This document shows, in pieces, positions 35,212 through 44,755 of a DNA stretch of 64,000 nt. Below the pieces are notes generated by a model. That model saw only the letters and a list, made by a program, of their open reading frames with translations. It made no database searches and was not told the origin of the DNA. Each line of letters starts with the position of its first letter. Positions within the stretch are counted from its first letter, which is position 1. Source of the stretch: JALONH01 sp046329235 (lineage in GTDB: Bacteria > Bacteroidota > Bacteroidia > Cytophagales > Cytophagaceae); NCBI GenBank assembly GCA_046329235.1, contig JAXLVA010000001.1:3100001-3164000 (forward strand), given 5' to 3'. A program made the translations under genes and the position numbers.

Positions 35212-36072
35212 CTATTTTGTGAATACCTTCACCCAATCTACTTGCATACTTCCGGTAACAATAGTAGATGCATCCGGATTTTGAAAATAATCACCTCCTA
35301 CGGCAAGGTTCACAACTATATTTTGTGTTTTACCAAACATGTTATCTACGTACTGTCCGGCGGTGCTGGAACTGGTAAGCGTTTTTACTATTCTGCCGTC
35401 TAACATATAGGTAAGTTGATCTTCTTCCCAAATCACTTCATACACATGCCAGTATTGCGTTAAGTCAATAGTTGACGTTACCTGACCTTCGGCACCACTC
35501 ACTTGATTTGCACCTGGGGTAGAACCGTAAAAATAATTGGTCGAATATTGAAATGGTAAGTGCCCTTTGGATTCAATGATATCAATCTCTCCGTTGGTAG
35601 GCCAGTCGGCACCATAAGCCCAGAAGGCAGGCCACATGCCGTATCCGGAAGCAAGTTTGATTCTTGCCGACATTCGCACATAGGGTGTGGAAGTAGAAGC
35701 GGAGTAAGAACTTTTAGATTCCAATCTAGCTGAGCTGAAATCAAACGATTTTTGAGTAGTGTTCCAGGGCGTGGTATTTCCTGTAATAGGTGCTTTTACA
35801 GCTGTAATTTTAAGTACACCGTTACTTATTTCTACGTTGCTATTATTAGAAGTGTAACACTGGTATTCGTTGTTAAAAGCTCCGCCTTCCCAAATATTCC
35901 ATTTAGAAAAATCACTATCAAATGCTTCCTCAAAGGATTTAATCCAACCGGCTTGAATGAGTGTTTGCTCATTTAATTCATAATCCGACGAAGTAGTAGG
36001 CGTTGGATCATTTTTGGATTTACATCCTAAAAGAATCAAGAAGAGCCCTATGGGTAAAATATATTTTATCAT
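35212..36072 (-). CDS. GH16 endo-beta-glucanase-like lipoprotein
   Basis: I place the start at ATG 36070-36072 (MIKYILPIGLFLILLGCKSK), which creates a lipoprotein signal with lipobox LLGC and lipidated Cys17; the frame extends upstream without a signal-like sequence. The mature protein is a GH16 domain with the catalytic motif GEIDIIES (Glu162, Asp164, Glu167), preceded by YGMWPAFWAYG and followed by YHVYEVIWEEDQLTYMLDG, all typical of laminarinase/beta-1,3-glucanases. Substrates of this family include laminarin, lichenin, agar and carrageenan; the motif spacing favours beta-glucan. It stands alone and ends with TAG. Confidence 0.92.
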   Translation of the reverse strand: MIKYILPIGLFLILLGCKSKNDPTPTTSSDYELNEQTLIQAGWIKSFEEAFDSDFSKWNIWEGGAFNNEYQCYTSNNSNVEISNGVLKITAVKAPITGNTTPWNTTQKSFDFSSARLESKSSYSASTSTPYVRMSARIKLASGYGMWPAFWAYGADWPTNGEIDIIESKGHLPFQYSTNYFYGSTPGANQVSGAEGQVTSTIDLTQYWHVYEVIWEEDQLTYMLDGRIVKTLTSSSTAGQYVDNMFGKTQNIVVNLAVGGDYFQNPDASTIVTGSMQVDWVKVFTK

Positions 36073-36185
36073 TTTATCTAAAGATAGGTGTAGTGAAAAG
36101 GCCATTTGCATTGAAATTTAAGCCATTGATTTCCTCAATATGGGCATTTTATCGATATATAGGACCTGAAGTGTAAGAATTATGT

Positions 36186-36193
36186 TACTTTTG
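36186..36193 (+). promoter_or_regulatory. Putative -7 element upstream of the Gly-rich protein gene
   Basis: TACTTTTG matches TAnnTTTG, 93 bp upstream of the chosen ATG at 36279. No TTTG is found at the expected -33 distance. Confidence 0.3.
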
Positions 36194-36278
36194 AAAGATT
36201 TAATTGTATTTTTTTAAAGAGCGCTCAACTGTTCTTTTTTACCCGACTACACTACTACTCATTACTAAAAAAAGGCGT

Positions 36279-39173
36279 ATGATTAAATTGTACAACGCTT
36301 TACCATTTTGTCGCATGTTTTCTACTTCCCAACTACTATTGGGAATACTGGTGCTTCTTTGTTTTCAAAGTAAAGCTTTACCTCCTGCGGTATTAAATTC
36401 TTACTATGCAGTAACCTCTTTCCCTTCTTGTAATCCCTGTTTAGCTCCATGTAGTAAAGTAATTACTGCATCTACAACCGGATTAGCAGTAGGGGATGAA
36501 GTTTTATTAATTCAAATGAAAGGCGCAGAAATGATTTGGGATGAACTCCCAACATTTGGTACCATCACTTCCTACGGTAGTGCAGGCTTTCATGAAGTGT
36601 TAACAGTTGCAGCTATTAACACAGGAACTAACGAAATTACTTTTACTACTCCTATAGCCGGCAATTATAATGCAGCCGGTAAAGTACAACTTGTTCGAAA
36701 ATTTTATTCCGCTGCTAATTATACTGTGAATGTAGACGGTGTTACTTGTGCACCATGGAATGGCACTACTGGTGGGGTGTTGTTTATGGAAGTGAATGGT
36801 GCGCTTACGTTAAATGGAAATATTGATGTAACAGGTATGGGCTTTCGTGGTGCGGTGAATCCTAACACCAACGTAGATATTTCTATCTGTGGTACGGGCG
36901 GACCTTGGGGTAATTTGTTTTTACGTGGAGTATATGGTATACATGATTCGTTGCGTCAGTGGTCAGGTAGAAAGGGTGAAGGTATAGTAGAATTTTGGTC
37001 ACCGGATTATGACTTAGGTCGCGGTCCTCTAGGTAATGGCGGCGGCGGTGGAGTGAATCATAACTCCGGCGGAGGCGGCGGTGCTAATATGGGTGCAGGT
37101 GGTGACGGCGGAGAACCTTATGATGGATTGTCTAATACGGTATGTGGTGTAGTGGTTCAAGGTATGGGTGGCAAAGTATTAAACCGTATGGGCGGACTTC
37201 GTTTGTTTTTAGGCGGCGGCGGAGGTGCCGGTCATGAAAATAACAACCGTGGTAACTCCGGCGGTGATGGTGGTGGTATCATCATTATTAAAGCTACTTC
37301 AATTCAAGGGAATGGTAATAAAATAATATCAGATGGCTTCATAGGTTTCAACTATGCCGGTGTGCAAGGTGGCAATGGAGAGAATGATGGCGGCGGCGGC
37401 GGCGGCGCAGGCGGCTCTATCAAAATTGAATGCCCTAACTTTGGCGCTACTGCACTTATAGTTCAAGCTAGAGGTGGGAATGGTGGTAGCTTAAATGTAT
37501 TGGAACATGGTCCCGGCGGCGGAGGTGGTGGTGGATTAATCTGCTTTAGTTCCGCATCGGTTGCAAACCCTTTAGTGACGGTAGTTTCCGACGGTGGTAT
37601 AGCCGGAGTCATTCAAGATGGAACACATCATGGAGCTATCAATGGATCGCCCGGTATTACAGCTTATGGTTGCGCCTCATTAGCCGTAACACCTCCAAAA
37701 CAATTAGTAGTTTCTTTAGGTGCAGACTTAGTCTTATGTAATCCGGCACAAGCAATACTATCTACCGGATTAGTAACTTCCGGTTTTACCTATACTTGGT
37801 ATCGAAATGGAACGGTTATTTCAGGTGCCACTAGTCCTAATTATTTAGTCAATCAAGCGGGTACTTATGTAGTGGTAGTTTCGAATGCTTTATGTTCCGG
37901 TAGAGATACCGTGAGTGTAGTGCGTACTGGAAATGAAGTACCACAAAATGTTACTTTCTGTAATATTCCAAGTCCTGTAAATGTGACGCTTTCCATTACC
38001 AATCCTACCATTGGCGCCAACTACGGTTGGTTTACTACTCCCGGTGGCACCTTTTTAGGTTTAGGCACATCGTTTGTAATACCGAATTTAACTAAGGATA
38101 CAGTGTTGTATGTGATTGACACCAATAAAGTCAGAACGACCATAGGCCCTACTCCCGGATCAGAGCAACAAGTCTATTATCAAGGAAATGCCAGTTCGCA
38201 AGACATCACGTTACAAGAACACAATAGAAGATTTAGCTTATCAGCTCCGTTGACGTTACGTTCTTTAGATGTTAGAGCAGCACTAAATACAGGCGGTTGC
38301 GGATATAACAACACTTTTTCTCGAAGTGTAACCATTCAATTATTTCAAAACGGTGTAGCCACGGGTACTAGTACCACTGCTACAGTTCAGTGTGATGTGA
38401 TGTCAACGGTTACGTTGAACTGGAATATCCCGATTGGTAATAATTATGAAATAAGAATTGATGGAAATTCGCCGGGGCAGTTTTATATGAACGCACAATA
38501 TACGGTAGTGGACATCCCTTCTATCATTAATGTACCTGCGAACTATGCATGGTCCGGATCTTTTTTCAATTACAAAATTACTTATGGTAATCCATGCGCA
38601 GCTATTCCAGTGTATGCTACTCGTAATTGTCCCTTACCTGTCACGTTTATACGTACGGAAGCTCAAAGCATGAATAGCGGTTGGGAGTTATCTTGGTTAG
38701 TGAGTGATGAAGTTGATATTAATTATTATGTGGTTGAAGTAAGTATAGATGGAGTACAATTTGATTCTATCGGGTTTGTCAACTCAATGAACAAGATGAA
38801 TTATAGTTTCAACTGGACTACGATATTAGAAGGGGCTTTCTATTATCGAATCAAGGCTGTAGGTAAAGATAGTTGGAAAGAATGGAGCACTACTAAGTAT
38901 GTGAGTACAGAAGGCTTGTCTTGTTTTACTATAGCGCCTAACCCTACGAATGGTATAAGTACCATGTATATATATTCGGACAAAGAACAAGATATTTCGA
39001 TGGAGTTGTATAACTCAATAGGAAGTAAGGTAATCACACTTTCAAAATCGGTAATTAATGGATGGAACAAAGTGGAAATGAATCTTCATGATTTGAGTCC
39101 CGGAGTGTACCTTATCCAATTACCTTCGATGGAATATTATTATCATTGCTGGACGAAGGTGATTAAAGAGTGA
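36279..39173 (+). CDS. Secreted Gly-rich protein with T9SS type A sorting domain
   Basis: Start is placed at ATG 36279 (MIKLYNALPFCRMFS), giving a signal peptide through LLLGILVLLCFQSKA; the frame is open to 36204 but that part is not signal-like. The mature protein has an N-terminal region with VGDEVLLIQMKGAEM. A glycine-rich part (about residues 240-430) follows with runs such as GNGGGGGVNHNSGGGGGANM coded by GGC/GGA tracts, then an Ig-like segment (YTWYRNGTVISGATSPNYLV). The last 80 residues (FTIAPNPTNGISTMYIY ... HCWTKVIKE) are a type A sorting domain. Surface attachment by T9SS is well supported; the biological role is unknown, and adhesion or matrix structure is possible. Confidence 0.85.
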   Translation: MIKLYNALPFCRMFSTSQLLLGILVLLCFQSKALPPAVLNSYYAVTSFPSCNPCLAPCSKVITASTTGLAVGDEVLLIQMKGAEMIWDELPTFGTITSYGSAGFHEVLTVAAINTGTNEITFTTPIAGNYNAAGKVQLVRKFYSAANYTVNVDGVTCAPWNGTTGGVLFMEVNGALTLNGNIDVTGMGFRGAVNPNTNVDISICGTGGPWGNLFLRGVYGIHDSLRQWSGRKGEGIVEFWSPDYDLGRGPLGNGGGGGVNHNSGGGGGANMGAGGDGGEPYDGLSNTVCGVVVQGMGGKVLNRMGGLRLFLGGGGGAGHENNNRGNSGGDGGGIIIIKATSIQGNGNKIISDGFIGFNYAGVQGGNGENDGGGGGGAGGSIKIECPNFGATALIVQARGGNGGSLNVLEHGPGGGGGGGLICFSSASVANPLVTVVSDGGIAGVIQDGTHHGAINGSPGITAYGCASLAVTPPKQLVVSLGADLVLCNPAQAILSTGLVTSGFTYTWYRNGTVISGATSPNYLVNQAGTYVVVVSNALCSGRDTVSVVRTGNEVPQNVTFCNIPSPVNVTLSITNPTIGANYGWFTTPGGTFLGLGTSFVIPNLTKDTVLYVIDTNKVRTTIGPTPGSEQQVYYQGNASSQDITLQEHNRRFSLSAPLTLRSLDVRAALNTGGCGYNNTFSRSVTIQLFQNGVATGTSTTATVQCDVMSTVTLNWNIPIGNNYEIRIDGNSPGQFYMNAQYTVVDIPSIINVPANYAWSGSFFNYKITYGNPCAAIPVYATRNCPLPVTFIRTEAQSMNSGWELSWLVSDEVDINYYVVEVSIDGVQFDSIGFVNSMNKMNYSFNWTTILEGAFYYRIKAVGKDSWKEWSTTKYVSTEGLSCFTIAPNPTNGISTMYIYSDKEQDISMELYNSIGSKVITLSKSVINGWNKVEMNLHDLSPGVYLIQLPSMEYYYHCWTKVIKE

Positions 39174-39199
39174 TATAAGAATAATAAAAATAGTTAAAA

Positions 39200-39233
39200 C
39201 AAGAGAGCCTCGATATTTATCGAGGCTCTCTTG
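39200..39233. terminator. Bidirectional terminator between convergent genes
   Basis: A perfect 16-bp stem with arms CAAGAGAGCCTCGATA and TATCGAGGCTCTCTTG and a TT loop separates the two convergent secreted-protein genes. T-rich sequence follows on the plus side; A-rich sequence precedes, giving a U-tract on the minus strand as well. Confidence 0.88.
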
Positions 39234-39237
39234 TTTG

Positions 39238-41895
39238 TTATTCTATGATTACTTTTTCATTACTTGAACCATGTGAATTAGTTATTTGAATGTAATAAAC
39301 ACCTTTTTCGTTTATAGTGATATTGACTTGGTCGTTCTCAATGACACCATATTGGACAATTTTTCCTAATGAATTATATATATAATAATTACTGTTTAGG
39401 GATTGCGTTTTGATTACAAATGCACCAGAACTAGGATTTGGGTATAAATTAATATCATTATTAATATTATTTGAATGTATACCGGTAGTAACACCTGTGC
39501 CTGTTCCTCCGCCCGTGCCTGTTCCTCCGCCCGTGCCTGTTCCTCCGCCCGTACCAGTTCCTCCGCCACTAGTACTAGTATTATCATACACGGCCCGAAT
39601 GATGAATTTTCTATTCGTATTATTAAAAGATGTAAATTCCCCTCCAATGAGTAGGGTGTCAGTATTTAGAGGTAAAATGAAACTAGTTTTAGTATAAACT
39701 TCATTTGATAATTTACTTATTCTCAAAATCTCACCGCTAACAGATGACAAGTTGATTATATTATAAGAATAATAGTCAGGTTCTACATTATGTAGTTTGC
39801 AAATAGTTAAGGTGTTGTTTGAGTAATTAAAACTTGCATTGAATAAATTACCATCAAAAGAAATAGATGTATGATCAAAGTCAGAAGATAATATTCCAGC
39901 GCTTGTAATTTTTGATATAGCACCAACATTAGTGTTGTTTATTGAATATAAATTTCCATAAAAGTAAATATCATTATTCGTGGTATCTATAATAGAGAAT
40001 ATATTATTAGAATAGTTTATCTCTAAAGCGTAGTTAGAGATAAGAGTTCCATTGGAGGAAAGTTTTGCTACGTTATTTTTATTTATATTATCTATTTTAG
40101 TAAACAATCCCAATAATAGTAGCTCATCAGTCCCAAAGGCACTTACATGTTGGATTAAATTGTTGGGTGAAATATTGTAGTTAAAAGTTTGATCAACAGA
40201 GCCATCAGGATTAAGTCGAGCTATATAGCTGGCATCGATTCCTTTGACACGAGTGAAAGAACCAACAATAACTATTTTGCCATTTTTTTGAATACAGAAA
40301 TCGGATAAAGTGCCATTCAATAAATCTTCCGAAGATAGTAGTACTCTTTCAAGTCCTTGTTCATTCATCAAACACAAATTGATTTTGCTTTGTGTTTTAG
40401 TATGGTATTCACCTTGAATGACAAATTTGTTGGAGGTTCCATTTCGAACAATTTTCGTTGTATATCCACGGAAGTCATTAGGTGCTGTTGGATAATTTTC
40501 AATAGGTAATCCATCTTTATCTAATTTTACAATCCCACCTTTAACTACAGTTTTGTTGTAACTATTCATATAGCCTATCGCATATATGTATTCTCCAATT
40601 TTAATGGCATTATAAACAGGTCTGTTAGATCCGGACATTTTATTATAGTCCGGATCGATAGTCCCGTCTAGGTTTAATTTACAAATGGATTCATTGGCAG
40701 GAAAATATTGTTGATTAGTGCTACCACCTGTGTATTTATTTAGAATGATATCGCCATTACTATTTGTAATAGATGAATAAATGGTTTCTAGTTTGCTGAA
40801 AAACGTTTGATTTAATGTTAAATCAGAATTAAACATTAGTGCATTGCTAGAAAGATAATTATCATATCCATTAAATGTACCGGTAATGATTATAGTGCCG
40901 TTTGAATTTCGATGTATGGAACTAACATCATTATGGCCATAATTACTGCTATACTGGAATTGAATGCCTTTAACCCCTAATCCGGACATTAGATCAGTGG
41001 TAATACTCCCGCTTGTATTTACACAAAATAATGATTGACTATTCAAGTCGTTTGATTGTTTAAGAAATCTGCCTCCTATTAAGCATCTTCCGTCAGGCAA
41101 TTCTAAAATTGATTTAATATATCCTTTTGCGAAGAAAGTGGTATTGAAATTAAAGGTATTATCTAATGTTCCATCTGAATTTAGACGGAGTAAAGAAGGA
41201 TAAGTATCCGGATAGTCATAGTAAGCAACTAGAATTTTACCATTAGAAAGTCGATAAACATGACTAATCATTTTGTATTGAGGGAGGGCTTGTATCGTAT
41301 TATTAGCAAAGTCAAGGTCTAAACTGCCATTAGGTTTTAAGCGAATCAAATCAAGAACTGTGGTGTCATTATAAGATTCAAAAATTCCGGCAACAATTAA
41401 GTTGTCATCATCTTTGCACATGGCAAACACTTTTGCGCCATAAGAAGAGTAAAGTCCATTTTGATTTCGGTTGTAATTCATATCAACTAATCCGTTAGGA
41501 CCTAACTTTACTAATGCACCTTTATTTTTCCCATTAAAGGTAGGGAACTCTCCACCCACAAATACAGAATTGTCCGGATTGCTAACCATAGCATTTAAAA
41601 CGTTATTAAGTAAGCCATAAGTGGGAGTCACAGGCCCTGAACCTGCATCAAATGTTTCATCAAAACTACCGTTGGAGGTTATTCTATAGATGCTACTTAT
41701 GCCGTTTAATGTATTTCGAGTAGAAAATATATATGCGCCACCATTATTAGCGGGTATCATTATGCCTCCGTATTTAAAAGGCTGTTCTGGATATGGGATG
41801 GTATCGCCAGGGTTAAAAGTTGTGTCTACTTTGAATTGTTGTGCAAAACCTAAAATGCACAAAAAATAAAGAGGGATGAATAAGACAGTTTTCAT
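39238..41895 (-). CDS. Secreted delta-60 repeat protein with T9SS type A sorting domain
   Basis: From ATG 41893-41895 (MKTVLFIPLYFLCILGFAQQ, signal peptide) the protein has about 885 residues; another ATG lies two codons upstream. The body consists of beta-propeller-type delta-60 repeats such as FVGGEFPTFNGKNKGALVKL / GPNGLVDMNYN and IVGSFTRVKGIDASYIARLN / PDGSVDQTFN, repeated about a dozen times. A linker of Gly/Thr repeats (GGGTGT) follows, coded by an 18-bp minisatellite. The C-terminus (LYPNPSSGAFVIKTQ ... GSSNEKVIIE) is a type A sorting domain. Role unknown; such proteins are usually surface-exposed. Confidence 0.88.
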   Translation of the reverse strand: MKTVLFIPLYFLCILGFAQQFKVDTTFNPGDTIPYPEQPFKYGGIMIPANNGGAYIFSTRNTLNGISSIYRITSNGSFDETFDAGSGPVTPTYGLLNNVLNAMVSNPDNSVFVGGEFPTFNGKNKGALVKLGPNGLVDMNYNRNQNGLYSSYGAKVFAMCKDDDNLIVAGIFESYNDTTVLDLIRLKPNGSLDLDFANNTIQALPQYKMISHVYRLSNGKILVAYYDYPDTYPSLLRLNSDGTLDNTFNFNTTFFAKGYIKSILELPDGRCLIGGRFLKQSNDLNSQSLFCVNTSGSITTDLMSGLGVKGIQFQYSSNYGHNDVSSIHRNSNGTIIITGTFNGYDNYLSSNALMFNSDLTLNQTFFSKLETIYSSITNSNGDIILNKYTGGSTNQQYFPANESICKLNLDGTIDPDYNKMSGSNRPVYNAIKIGEYIYAIGYMNSYNKTVVKGGIVKLDKDGLPIENYPTAPNDFRGYTTKIVRNGTSNKFVIQGEYHTKTQSKINLCLMNEQGLERVLLSSEDLLNGTLSDFCIQKNGKIVIVGSFTRVKGIDASYIARLNPDGSVDQTFNYNISPNNLIQHVSAFGTDELLLLGLFTKIDNINKNNVAKLSSNGTLISNYALEINYSNNIFSIIDTTNNDIYFYGNLYSINNTNVGAISKITSAGILSSDFDHTSISFDGNLFNASFNYSNNTLTICKLHNVEPDYYSYNIINLSSVSGEILRISKLSNEVYTKTSFILPLNTDTLLIGGEFTSFNNTNRKFIIRAVYDNTSTSGGGTGTGGGTGTGGGTGTGGGTGTGVTTGIHSNNINNDINLYPNPSSGAFVIKTQSLNSNYYIYNSLGKIVQYGVIENDQVNITINEKGVYYIQITNSHGSSNEKVIIE
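39497..39568 (-). repeat. 18-bp minisatellite in the linker of the delta-60 protein
   Basis: Four tandem 18-bp units (plus strand GTGCCTGTTCCTCCGCCC) occupy 39497-39514, 39515-39532, 39533-39550 and a diverged unit at 39551-39568. Being a multiple of three, the unit keeps frame and codes the hexapeptide GGGTGT, so copy number may vary between strains. Confidence 0.9.
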
Positions 41896-42181
41896 TACCA
41901 TTTTAACTGATTTCTATTTTAGAATTGTATTATAATCTAACTTAGATATTTTTTATTAATAAAGTTTACTGCATTTAGGAAAGTGCATAGCCTTTCAAAA
42001 GACTTCTAAATGACGACAATTCTTAATAAAAATGTATCTAAAAATACTTTTGGTAACCTAAATATAGACAAAAGTTTAGAAATTGTTATAAACCAAACAT
42101 TTTTTAAATGATTTTTGATAGGTTATAAATACATATTACTATAACTATTCATTACCTTTAATCTATGTAAAGGCACAACCA

Positions 42182-43333
42182 ATGAATAGAATTAATTTTT
42201 TTAGAATAGTATTTTTTACTTGTGTATTAGCTTTAATACAGTTTACTACTTACGCATAGGATTCTACTAAGGTAAATCCTATGAAAGACACCTTGGATGG
42301 GAAGTTGGATATGTCCAATATGTTAATCAATATGAATGGCTTTATGCCGGTACCCATCATATTAAGTGAACCAGCTTTAGGGAATTTTGGGGTGGCACTG
42401 GCCGCCATTTTTATCTCCCCTCAAAAAGACACATCTAATAAAGATCGATTTCACTTTCCTACGATGAATGTAGGTTTAGGGATGTATACATTGAATAACT
42501 CATGGGCAGCTGGCTTTATGCGCATGGGGTCTATTCCCAAGTGGGGCATGAGATATAGAGTGGCCGCTTTTTATGGAGATATTAATATGAACTTTTACAG
42601 AACGACTCCTATTATTGGTGAACATGAATACGAAATCAATAATAAAGTTGCCGGTTTTTTGGTGGAAGGAAGTAAGAGTATATATAGAAATAGAGTCTTT
42701 CTTGGGGTGAATTATAAATTCTTTAATACCCATTATACCTATGATTTAAATAATCTTTTGCCTATTGAATCTAAAGAGTTGGAATTAAAATCAAATAATG
42801 GAACACTTGGTTTTTTCTTAGATGTAGATTATCGTGACAATACTTTTACTCCCAATAAAGGGGTTCGATTTAAACCATCTATCAATCTTCATCAACCCTA
42901 TACGGCTAGTGATTTTGAATATAACAAATATTCAGCCTTACTAACCGCGTTTCATTATGTAACTCCAAAGTGGAATAGAGGATGGAAAGCAGAATTTATG
43001 GGTATAAGTAAAAACAGCCCCTTCTTTGCATACCCATTTATTTCTATGAGAGGATTGCCAATGATGCGATACCAAGGGCAGCAAACTATTTTATTTGAAA
43101 CCGAACAGCGATTTGATATTACATACCGCTGGAGCCTAGTGGGCTTTGTAGGTACAGGTAGAGCCTTTGGCGGTGGTGATATTAAAACGGATGAAAATTG
43201 GCAAGTGGCGGGTGGTGCCGGGTTTAGATATCTCATTGCTCGAATATTTAATATTAGAACCGGTATCGACATTGCTAAAGGTCCCTAGAATTTCGCTTAT
43301 TACATCGTGTTTGGGCATAACTGGAATCGATAG
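42182..43333 (+). pseudogene. Omp85/BamA-like outer-membrane barrel protein gene with two in-frame amber codons
   Basis: Read through, ATG 42182 starts a signal peptide (MNRINFFRIVFFTCVLALIQFTTYA) followed by TAG at 42257-42259 exactly where a Gln is usual after the signal cleavage site (CAG to TAG). A long frame follows with beta-barrel character: VDYRDNTFTPNKGVRFKPSI, MRGLPMMRYQGQQTILFETE (a typical surface-antigen D15 motif) and WSLVGFVGTGRAFGG. A second TAG at 43286-43288 interrupts GIDIAKGP/NFAYYIVFGHNWNR; family members end with such a GPE..AxYxxFG strand, so GAG to TAG is likely. The frame closes at TAG 43331-43333. No frameshift is seen. It is probably a recent pseudogene. Confidence 0.8.
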
Positions 43334-43447
43334 TATTACTAATTTTTTAGTATCTACTATTCCGATTATTGAAGTTTTAATATTACGTAAGGAGTTGTTA
43401 ACGAATTAATTTAGTTTAACTTTAGATTATATATAACCGTACTATCC

Positions 43448-44755
43448 ATGCCGGATATCTTTTCTTCTTTTTTAAAAACGGGAATTACTGCAGATTTATC
43501 TTCGCTGGAAGCGAAGAGAATCGTATTGACCAATTTTACATTTGCCTTGTGTATTTTTTTATGTGTGACCTTGGGTCCCTATTACCATTTGTTTGGTTAT
43601 ACAGAATTAACGTGGTTGTTCTTTTTCTTTGGCGTATACTTTATTGGTAGTTTAACTATTTCCTTCTTAGGATTTAATACGCTGGCAAAACCATTGTTGT
43701 TCTTCGGTGTTCTAACACAAACATTTTTTCTATGTCTATTTTCCGGAATGGTACAAGAAGCAAAAGAATTGTATATCCCCATAATGATTATTCCTTTTAT
43801 GATTTATGGAAGGAATGAACGTTGGCTATTGATAGTTTCTCTTGCTGCTGCACTATTATTAGTACTACTCATTTATAATTCACATTCATTCCCCATTTAT
43901 TTTAAAAACTATTCTGATAACTCTTATTTGGGAGTAAGTTATACTTTGAACATTATTTGTATTTCTTGTATGTTGATGTTGAGCTTTTTATTTACTCAGT
44001 TAACCGAGTCAAGTGAAAGTCAATTACAAAAGTTAAATAAAAAACTTGCGTATTCAGAAGATGAACTCCAACGAATGAATCAATTAAAAGATCAGTTGAT
44101 TCGAATTATAGCTCATGATGTACGTAGCCCAATATCTTCCACTCAAGGCGTAGCGGCACTACTCAAGAATAATCAGTTAGAAAAAGATGATATACAGTTT
44201 TTGGCAGAAAAAATATTTAATTCTGCTCAGCATACTCAAGCCATGTTGGATGATTTAATGACTTGGTCTAACTCTCAATTGAATGTATCTGAACCGGTAT
44301 TGGTTTCTGTTGAATTAAAACCTTTCGTTCAAAAAATAATGGATGGGGTTCAATACAAAGCAGTAGACAAACATATTAAGTTTTCTGTGTTAATGAATGA
44401 TCTTCAAATAATGACGGATAGTCACATGTTAGAAATCATTTTGCGTAATTTACTTTCTAATGCCATTAAGTATAGTTTTAATAATGGTCAGATTGAAATA
44501 CACGCTTTTGAAGATAAAAAAATGGTGTATTTGGAAGTGACAGATTATGGAGTAGGTATACCGCCTGATAAATTAGAATTTATTTTTGAACCTAGACCTA
44601 ACAAAAGCACACTAGGTACAGCCCACGAGAAAGGTGCCGGAGTAGGTTTACTTATTTGTAAAAACTTAATGGAATTATTAAGGATTGATTACAAAGTACA
44701 AAGTGAATTAAAAAAACGTACCACTTTTACTTTAGTCATACCAAAAGCATCATAA
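43448..44755 (+). CDS. Membrane sensor histidine kinase
   Basis: The 435-residue protein has six hydrophobic segments in residues 30-183, a coiled linker (ESQLQKLNKKLAYSEDELQRMNQL), the HisKA motif IRIIAHDVRSPISSTQG with His223, and an HATPase domain with NLLSNAIKYS, VTDYGVGIP and KGAGVGLLICKNLM. There is no adjacent response regulator. Its stop codon overlaps the end of the convergent htpX-like gene by 6 bp. Ligand unknown; the sensor is membrane-embedded with very short loops. Confidence 0.92.
   Translation: MPDIFSSFLKTGITADLSSLEAKRIVLTNFTFALCIFLCVTLGPYYHLFGYTELTWLFFFFGVYFIGSLTISFLGFNTLAKPLLFFGVLTQTFFLCLFSGMVQEAKELYIPIMIIPFMIYGRNERWLLIVSLAAALLLVLLIYNSHSFPIYFKNYSDNSYLGVSYTLNIICISCMLMLSFLFTQLTESSESQLQKLNKKLAYSEDELQRMNQLKDQLIRIIAHDVRSPISSTQGVAALLKNNQLEKDDIQFLAEKIFNSAQHTQAMLDDLMTWSNSQLNVSEPVLVSVELKPFVQKIMDGVQYKAVDKHIKFSVLMNDLQIMTDSHMLEIILRNLLSNAIKYSFNNGQIEIHAFEDKKMVYLEVTDYGVGIPPDKLEFIFEPRPNKSTLGTAHEKGAGVGLLICKNLMELLRIDYKVQSELKKRTTFTLVIPKAS

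Noticed and set aside
39410..39697. Pro-Val-rich ORF opposite the delta-60 protein linker
   Set aside because: It is the complement of the 18-bp minisatellite; the minus-strand frame carries signal peptide, repeats and sorting domain.
34584..43333. Genome-wide reassignment of TAG to sense
   Set aside because: The subtilase and GH16 genes end at TAG exactly at the expected family terminus, so TAG still acts as a stop here; suppression limited to some sites cannot be excluded but is not assumed.
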